In this document: in pieces, positions 58,375 to 64,000 of the stretch | How positions within the stretch are numbered: position 1 is the first letter of the stretch | How the letters are laid out: each line of letters begins with the position of its first letter | From: Acidobacteriaceae bacterium | GTDB taxonomy: Bacteria > Acidobacteriota > Terriglobia > Terriglobales > Acidobacteriaceae | Direction of reading: 5' to 3' | DNA: 64,000 bases | Assembly (NCBI GenBank): GCA_003140075.1 | Contig: PLIO01000070.1 | Span: forward strand, 77,363 to 141,362 | Translations under genes and position numbers: made by a program | The notes under the pieces: generated by a model | Seen by the model: the letters and a program-made list of their open reading frames with translations, nothing else | What the model was told of the DNA's origin: nothing | Database searches by the model: none

Positions 58375-59728
58375 CTGACGCCGGGCCGCTGCCGTGCCCG
58401 TTGCGCGAGATCCAGGGAACCTTCCCTTTCAGGCTGGAGACCACTTCCAGGGCAAGAATCTTGCGCGGATCCTGGGGGTCTGAAGTGTGCCAGGTTGCCG
58501 AACCCACGACCCAGGCAATCGAGGCGCAGAAGACGAGAAAACCTCCGAGGATTGTGATGAGCAAGCGCGGCGGAGATGATTTTTTCTCCGCAACCTTCGG
58601 TCGATCCAGCACTTTGACGCTTGGAGTCTCTTTGGCCTCCTGAATTTTTGCCAGTTCATACTGCTGGGTCAGCAGTTCGTACACAGTTTCCTGAATCTTG
58701 GCGCGGCGGTAGTAATCTGCATATTTCACCCCCAGCAAGGGCAAGTTGCGCAGGCTGGGGTAGGGCATATCAATCGATCGCGCGTCCAGCGACGCCGCGG
58801 TTGCTCTGGAATCGACCAGGGGATCCGATCCAGCCGGCGTGCTTCTCGTGCCGCCCAGCTTTTCCAAGTCTCTCCGCAGTTCCCCGACCCGGGCGTCAAG
58901 GGAGCGAACCCTGGGATTACTGTCGGAATAAATCTGGCGCAAGCCTTCCAGTTCGGATTGCGCGACGATGAGTTCTCCGGCGAGAGTTCCGGCGGCCTCC
59001 AAAGCTGCTTTCCCCATGGTTTGAATGTCGACTGTGCCGCTCTGGCTGGAGAACTGGGCCAGGCCGTTGGAAGCGTCATCCAGTTCGTGTTTGGCTACTC
59101 TGAGGCGCTCTTCGAGAAACACGCGCTCACGATGTGCGGACGAGGTGGAGAGCTCGGCAATGAGAGAATTCAACTGGTCCACGTAGGCCCGCGCCAGGGC
59201 CGCGGCGCGTTCGGGGCTGCGATCCGTCACACTGATGCTGATGATGCCGCTCTTTCGGTCTTCTGAAATAATCGTGCGCTCGTCAATATTTGCGCGTGCC
59301 TCCTGCTCCAGACGCACACCGTAGACCTTTCTCAAGTCGAATTGCTCGACCAGCCGCGATTGGGCAGCGTCGCTGCGCAGGATGCCGACAAACAGCGCTC
59401 CCGTACTGTTCAAACCCAACAGGTCGGCTGCCATGGATCCCAGGCCGCCCGCGCCTTTTGCCGCCAGCGTTGCCATCATGGCGATCCCCGTAGTGGACTG
59501 AGTATCAGGCGGCATCAACTGCGCGGTTGAGGTGTAGGTCTTTGGAATCAAGAACGCGAGCAAGGCCGAGGCCGCCAGCCCAATCGCGGTGGCGCGAACC
59601 AGCAGTCGGCGATGATCCCAGAGAAGGCGCAAATGGTCAGCCTGCCAGGCGCGCCGATTCTCCAGCGAAATTTCCTGGAGTGACAACTCGTCGCGAATCG
59701 GGTTCGGTTTGGTAGCAATCAGACTCAT
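58352..59728 (-). CDS. Chain-length determinant protein (Wzz/GNVR)
   Basis: The protein has 458 residues. A first membrane helix (about 42-60) precedes the Wzz domain (TYTSTAQLMPP). A long coiled-coil region (about 185-290) follows, then GVKYADYYRRAKIQETVYELLTQQYELAKIQEAKE (outline), the GNVR-type motif, a second helix (about 398-420) and a short cytoplasmic tail. It sets polymer length together with Wzy and contacts the export protein. No tyrosine kinase domain is attached. Confidence 0.88.
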   Translation of the reverse strand: MSLIATKPNPIRDELSLQEISLENRRAWQADHLRLLWDHRRLLVRATAIGLAASALLAFLIPKTYTSTAQLMPPDTQSTTGIAMMATLAAKGAGGLGSMAADLLGLNSTGALFVGILRSDAAQSRLVEQFDLRKVYGVRLEQEARANIDERTIISEDRKSGIISISVTDRSPERAAALARAYVDQLNSLIAELSTSSAHRERVFLEERLRVAKHELDDASNGLAQFSSQSGTVDIQTMGKAALEAAGTLAGELIVAQSELEGLRQIYSDSNPRVRSLDARVGELRRDLEKLGGTRSTPAGSDPLVDSRATAASLDARSIDMPYPSLRNLPLLGVKYADYYRRAKIQETVYELLTQQYELAKIQEAKETPSVKVLDRPKVAEKKSSPPRLLITILGGFLVFCASIAWVVGSATWHTSDPQDPRKILALEVVSSLKGKVPWISRNGHGSGPASDADISHD

Positions 59729-59765
59729 ATCATTCGAGAAGCGTGGCCTCGCGCCTAGCTTTCTT

Positions 59766-62276
59766 TCACTTCCGCCTCTGCGGCCAATAGCTGAATTCGA
59801 GCGAGGCCGCGATATTCGATTGCGGTCCTGTCGCCAGCAGAGGAATCTGCCAGCTTTCGTATTGCAGCTTGCCCGTAAGTCGCAATCCCGACCCCAACAG
59901 AAAATCTGAATTCACCGCGACATCGTTCTGCGTCCCGCCTTGCGGGAGCCATTGCGCATCCACCTTCCGGTGGCGCAGTTCGATTCCGATTCTCTTCGTC
60001 GGGCTCAGCCAATAAGTGCTTCGGACGGATTCACCCTGTGCCGCGCGTCCCAGCCAGGTGCCCATCAGCACGCCATTGTTGGTGTATCCGTTGAGGTATT
60101 GCAAATTGTAGTAGTAGCAGCCATTGCACGTGGGGAAGTTGATTGGACTTGTGGTACCACCTTCGATTCTCAAGTCAACCTTGGGAACACTCGGAAGTTT
60201 GGCAAGATAGATGCCAGTCTGGAAGGCTGCCTTGTAGGGACGGTTTACTGGGGAAATCTCGTCTGTCTGTAACGCGTCAACATAGAAGCTGAGCCAATCG
60301 CGCATCCCTGGGATGCGATAGGTGAAATCCAGCCCTGCGTGGCCGCTGCCCAGGGATGATCCGTTCACGTGAACTGCGAATGTGCTTTCCCACAGGGTCT
60401 TAAACGTCAACGGATTTTGCGGCCCACCGTAAAGGGTTGTCTTGGACGCGCTGATTTCAAAATTCGGCGTGAGCTTCAAACTGACTTTGCCGCCGCTCAG
60501 AAATGGCTGCTGCGCGAGATTTTTCCCATACTGGCCTATGAGGGCCGGGTTGAGGGAACCTTCTAGAGCCGAGTTATCGATGAACTGCTGTCCTGCGACC
60601 TGCCCGATGAAGAACTGCATGCGAATATCACCGAAAAGTCCGAGAAAGGAAGGCAGCCGAAAAGGACTGACTCGATTGATGATGAACATCTTGTTGAGCG
60701 GCTCGGCGTTGTTGGTGAATATCATCGCGCCTTCTTCACCCGGACCCCACCACAGACTCTGTCTGCCAAACGAGAGCTGCCAGTTGGCCAGATTCATTCC
60801 GACATAAGCGTCCAGAAGCTGAAAGCGGCTGATCGCTGCGAACGGCATCGCGGGTGGGTTGGGAGGCAAATGGTCGATCTCGCTGATAAAATTCAGAGCG
60901 GCCGGAGACAACGAAGGAGCGGAGGGAGCCGATTGATACTCGCCGCGCACGTAGATCACGAACGGACCAGCCGTGGTCCATCCCGAACTGCCAACGATGC
61001 TGTTGAAGCCCTCCTGATATGGCCTTCCATAGTCGTTTAAGATCGTTTGGCCGAAATGAAAATTGTCGGTAAGCGGTTTGCCCGATATACTCGTGCCTCG
61101 TGCATAAACGGACTCAATTTGCGCGTGAACGTTGTCTCCGCTCTCGGTGGCATTGAGTTCGCTTTCAAACTCGCTAGACAGTGACCGATAAAGTTCTTGT
61201 ACTTCCAACGGCCCGTCCGCGCCGGATTGGCGTTCCGACGCTTCGCCCAACAGTCGGGCACACTCGAGGCGGGTCCAGGGACGCAACCCAAGAATCGTCG
61301 TCTTGATGTAGCCCATGGCCGCGAGTCGCTCCAGCGCCGGATAGATCCAGCTATCGAGCGGAACGTACGGCGATCCCATGAAAGAAGGGATTCGGGTTGT
61401 TGGTTCGTTCACGAATTCGCGGGGCGACTCCCATGATCCGCCGCCGAGTTCGGCATCGTGACGTCTGCTGTAAACACTTTGGGATACCAGATATCCCAGT
61501 ACGCCGCCCACGAGCACATCCGAAGGAAAGTGCTGACGCGCGCGAACCCGTGAGAAACTGACAGCCGAAGCCATCCCGTAGGCGAACAGCTTTGGCCATG
61601 TCCCTTGATACTCATGCGCAATCACGCCCGCAATCGACCAGGCGACGGCAGCATGTTCGGAGGGGAACGACGTGCCCCCCTGAAAAAATGCGCCACTGCC
61701 GTTGTCCTGATAGGGCCGCTCCCGGCGGAAGGAGTATTTCAAGGCCTCGGTTGCCAGCAGAGTGTTCACAGCCGCTTCCCCGGCCAGAAACCCGGTCTCG
61801 CGCCAGTGCTCGTTGTGCATTGGGAAGCTGAACAGATAAAGTCCGGCTCCGGCGCCAATCAGGCTTGCCACCCCATAGTTGGAAACCGTCTTGTAGTGGC
61901 TAATGGTTGCGGGATTTTGCGGGAGCGATGCGCTGTACTGGCGATCAGTCACGAAAAGACCTGCCGCGAGTCCGCCGAGCGGTACCAGCCAGGTTGCGTC
62001 CGACAAGCGAACACGCAGGGGACTGGTCCAGATTTGTTTCTGATCGTCGACAAAATCTGAGATGTGGCCTGCGAAACTCGGCGAATCGCGGGAAGTGATC
62101 GCGGGCAAACCGGCCGGGGCCATCTTCACTTCAGAAGGTGTAGACATTTGAGGAGCGATCGTTGGGAAACTGTCTGGCGGCTTCTCGCTGGTTGCGTCCT
62201 GCGCCGCGGCTTTGGGTATCGAAAACGCCAAGCCAGCCGCCAGCAACATCGCCATGAGTCTTGTCCTGATCCGCAA
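59766..62276 (-). CDS. PAP2 phosphatase fused to a Wzi-like outer-membrane barrel
   Basis: The protein has about 836 residues. A signal peptide (ending AAAQD near 27) leads into a PAP2 domain with all three motifs: KYSFRRERP (180-188), PSEH (205-208, Glu in place of the usual Gly) and SRVRARQHFPSD (242-253). From about residue 290 to the end the protein is a capsule-assembly Wzi-like barrel (LSFGRQSLWWGPGEEG, NKMFIINRVSPF, closing aromatic). It could dephosphorylate undecaprenyl pyrophosphate or a lipid at the membrane while binding the polymer outside. The TTG at 62276 has GGAG at eight bases; ATG 62255 is the alternative. Confidence 0.8.
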   Translation of the reverse strand: MRIRTRLMAMLLAAGLAFSIPKAAAQDATSEKPPDSFPTIAPQMSTPSEVKMAPAGLPAITSRDSPSFAGHISDFVDDQKQIWTSPLRVRLSDATWLVPLGGLAAGLFVTDRQYSASLPQNPATISHYKTVSNYGVASLIGAGAGLYLFSFPMHNEHWRETGFLAGEAAVNTLLATEALKYSFRRERPYQDNGSGAFFQGGTSFPSEHAAVAWSIAGVIAHEYQGTWPKLFAYGMASAVSFSRVRARQHFPSDVLVGGVLGYLVSQSVYSRRHDAELGGGSWESPREFVNEPTTRIPSFMGSPYVPLDSWIYPALERLAAMGYIKTTILGLRPWTRLECARLLGEASERQSGADGPLEVQELYRSLSSEFESELNATESGDNVHAQIESVYARGTSISGKPLTDNFHFGQTILNDYGRPYQEGFNSIVGSSGWTTAGPFVIYVRGEYQSAPSAPSLSPAALNFISEIDHLPPNPPAMPFAAISRFQLLDAYVGMNLANWQLSFGRQSLWWGPGEEGAMIFTNNAEPLNKMFIINRVSPFRLPSFLGLFGDIRMQFFIGQVAGQQFIDNSALEGSLNPALIGQYGKNLAQQPFLSGGKVSLKLTPNFEISASKTTLYGGPQNPLTFKTLWESTFAVHVNGSSLGSGHAGLDFTYRIPGMRDWLSFYVDALQTDEISPVNRPYKAAFQTGIYLAKLPSVPKVDLRIEGGTTSPINFPTCNGCYYYNLQYLNGYTNNGVLMGTWLGRAAQGESVRSTYWLSPTKRIGIELRHRKVDAQWLPQGGTQNDVAVNSDFLLGSGLRLTGKLQYESWQIPLLATGPQSNIAASLEFSYWPQRRK

Positions 62277-62292
62277 ATCTGCAGCTCCGGTG

Positions 62293-64000
62293 TTAGGGAT
62301 GGATGTAAGCCACAGTAAGAGCCGCTGAGGACGCAACCTGCGCGGCCTGCATGAGCGTCGCCCAATTTCGCGGAGCAAGCCTGGGCGCCTTCTCTGGCAC
62401 GACAATCGAGTCTCCCGGCTTCAATACGGCGCTGAGCGGATCACCCATCCAGAACTCCGAGACATTCCTGGCGGAAAGTACGGAGCCGTCGGCCCGCACA
62501 ACGAAGATCCCGCTCCGATCCGCGATTTGAGTCAGTCCGCCGGACTGGCTCAAATACCACTTGGCACTTCTGCCCGGAATATAGCTGACCGCGGTGGGAT
62601 TGAAGACCTGGCCGCTAACGGTCACGTAGTCCGCTTTCTTGGGAATAATGAGTACGTCCCCGTCTCGCAGGGGAATATCCGACGCCGTCTTCGCCAGCCG
62701 TTTAAGGTCCGAGGGAATGTGGATCACAACGCGTCCAACCGGTGCCGTCGCCTCGAGTTGTTGGAGCGCCGTATCGGTCTGGGCGATGGCAGTGAGTTTC
62801 GCTTCTTTCTGGTCAGCATCGCCGTCCGGCATAGCCTTCAGGTAACCCTGCTCTGCTTTGAGTCGGTTTACCAATTCCAAATGGGATTTCATTTCCAGGT
62901 CTCGAACTTCCTGACGGAGCAGCACAGCTCCGTAAGGAAAGGCTTCAGCGGTGAAACCATTGCAGCGCATCAGCAGCGAGCTGAGACGCTCGTCCGGCTG
63001 AATCCCGTATGTGGCAGGATGCTGCACTTCTCCCTTCACCGTGACGGACGCTCCCAGATCGCTCCATTGCGGAATCTGCCGAATGGCCAGAACATCTCCA
63101 TTGCGCAACGTAATGTTTTCGTTGACATCACTCGACCGTGCGGCCTCCAGCTTCACCTCAAGATGTTCGCCGACGCCGTTGCCGGCCGCGAATCGCGTAA
63201 GATCGGCGCTGCCGGCAAATGCGCTTCGCTTGAGTCCGCCCGCGACCCGAATCAGGTCTTCAACCCGCATGTCGGTGGTCAGCGGATAGCGCCCAGGCTT
63301 CGCGACTTCACCTTTGATGTCGACGGTTGGAGCATCCACTTTGGCCAGGTTGCGGTGCACCAGCAGGCGATCCCGCGCCTGCAAAATGACGTCGTCCACC
63401 GGATTCCCCGCGAGGGCTTCGCGCAAATCCACACTCAAAATCCTCATGGTGCCGTCGGCTTGATTGCGGAACAACTGGGCGGAATCAAGCGCCGCATCCG
63501 GTGTAATTCCGCCGGCCAGAAAAATCGCATCGCGCAAATGAGCCTGACCGGATGTGCGATACGAACCGGGCCGATGGACCTCACCGCCCACCCACACTTC
63601 GGGCGGAGCCTCAAAATCGTAGCGGCTAAAGATTCGCACCGTGTCTAAGGGCTTCAGGGCCGGAGCTGTCGCCGGGTTTGCCAGTGCACTCGAGATGTCA
63701 AAGCTTTCGACGCTGGGATGAAAATCCGGAGGATTCAGGCGGATGATTTCCGCATAATGAGGCGCGGGTTCGGGGAGAAGATCGCCATACGATGAAATGA
63801 GGTCTGTCAATTTCATTCCCGGCTTGTAGGAATAGCGGCCCGGGCGTAAGACGTGCCCCTGAAGGTAAATGGCATCCTCGTTATATGCGGCGATCGGAAA
63901 GATGTGCACTTGATCGCCGTCGCGAATCTTGAAAGCCTGCAGCTGCTGGTTGACATCCGCAGGATCAGCGATCGAGGGCAGGTCCAGGGTCAGCATGGTG
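62293..64000 (-). CDS. Polysaccharide export protein with several SLBB domains (Wza-like), 5' end outside window
   Basis: About 569 residues are visible; the N-terminus lies beyond the window end. At least four to five SLBB/beta-grasp repeats are seen, each with a GEVxxPGxY-type start (QGHVLRPGRYSYKPG, GGEVHRPGSYRTSG, KGEVAKPGRYPLTT, KGEVQHPATYGIQ, SGQVFNPTAVSYIP). The C-terminus has LKPGDSIVVPEKAPR and a final hydrophobic stretch. Wza-type proteins form the outer-membrane channel for the polymer; members with many SLBB domains are common in Acidobacteriota. It precedes the PAP2-Wzi gene by 16 bases. Confidence 0.88.
   Translation of the reverse strand, partial: TMLTLDLPSIADPADVNQQLQAFKIRDGDQVHIFPIAAYNEDAIYLQGHVLRPGRYSYKPGMKLTDLISSYGDLLPEPAPHYAEIIRLNPPDFHPSVESFDISSALANPATAPALKPLDTVRIFSRYDFEAPPEVWVGGEVHRPGSYRTSGQAHLRDAIFLAGGITPDAALDSAQLFRNQADGTMRILSVDLREALAGNPVDDVILQARDRLLVHRNLAKVDAPTVDIKGEVAKPGRYPLTTDMRVEDLIRVAGGLKRSAFAGSADLTRFAAGNGVGEHLEVKLEAARSSDVNENITLRNGDVLAIRQIPQWSDLGASVTVKGEVQHPATYGIQPDERLSSLLMRCNGFTAEAFPYGAVLLRQEVRDLEMKSHLELVNRLKAEQGYLKAMPDGDADQKEAKLTAIAQTDTALQQLEATAPVGRVVIHIPSDLKRLAKTASDIPLRDGDVLIIPKKADYVTVSGQVFNPTAVSYIPGRSAKWYLSQSGGLTQIADRSGIFVVRADGSVLSARNVSEFWMGDPLSAVLKPGDSIVVPEKAPRLAPRNWATLMQAAQVASSAALTVAYIHP

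Overview
The window looks like a chromosomal stretch of an Acidobacteriota bacterium. This is inferred from a 1148-residue TonB-dependent receptor with an N-terminal carboxypeptidase-regulatory-like domain, choice-of-anchor-D (HYDIN-like) and fibronectin-type secreted proteins, an exosortase, and two exopolysaccharide loci. No ribosomal marker is present, so the phylum is an inference. Codon use is moderately GC-rich throughout, apart from one mobile element at 33.7-36.5 kb that looks richer in A and T.

Layout. 0-5.8 kb: end of a polysaccharide locus on the + strand (flippase fragment, two paralogous hexapeptide acyltransferases around a methyltransferase, GT2, polysaccharide deacetylase, split Alg14/Alg13-type glycosyltransferase). 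6-12 kb: acyl carrier protein, FAD oxidoreductase, metY-metA, AMP-dependent acyl ligase, then a 35-codon relic of a ThDP enzyme. 12-21 kb: SDR, lipocalin-like protein, cytochrome P450, UDP-GlcNAc 2-epimerase, then on the - strand an aldehyde dehydrogenase, class IV aminotransferase, carrier-thioesterase fusion and ThDP enzyme. 21-25 kb: exosortase and three small exported proteins. 25-33 kb: DUF485/acetate-type symporter pair, benzoylformate-decarboxylase-like enzyme, ketopantoate-reductase-like enzyme, cupin, yellow/MRJP-like protein, MFS carrier. 33.1-37.8 kb: two tandem LysR genes, one of them cut by a 2778-bp IS1595-family element with passenger genes. 38-41.5 kb: TonB-dependent receptor. 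41.8-42.1 kb: tRNA-Ser(GCT) with an integrase relic. 42-44 kb: lipoprotein and PagL-like lipid A deacylase. 44-64 kb: a large - strand exopolysaccharide locus with initiating transferase, epimerase, glycosyltransferases, asparagine synthase, methyltransferases, Wzy, Wzx, Wzz, a PAP2-Wzi fusion and a Wza-type export protein cut by the window end.

How the parts fit. The 44-64 kb locus has every step of a Wzx/Wzy-dependent pathway: lipid-linked initiation (44205-46034), sugar addition, flipping (57004-58374), polymerisation (54682-55932), length control (58352-59728) and outer-membrane export (62293-64000). The 12-21 kb enzymes could work together on 2-oxo acids and acyl thioesters, but no substrate can be named.

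The best-supported unusual object is the IS1595-type element. It has an 8-bp palindromic target duplication (CTAATTAG), 25-bp inverted repeats that each appear to carry a promoter, a 500-residue membrane passenger protein, a 50-residue basic protein coupled to it, and a transposase. Removing it restores a 304-residue LysR frame. Two ATAC-N7-GTAT boxes lie between the intact LysR and the receptor. Other points of interest are a carrier domain without its serine, two domain fusions in the export locus, an exosortase without visible substrates, and a pair of perfect palindromes at 22.8 kb.
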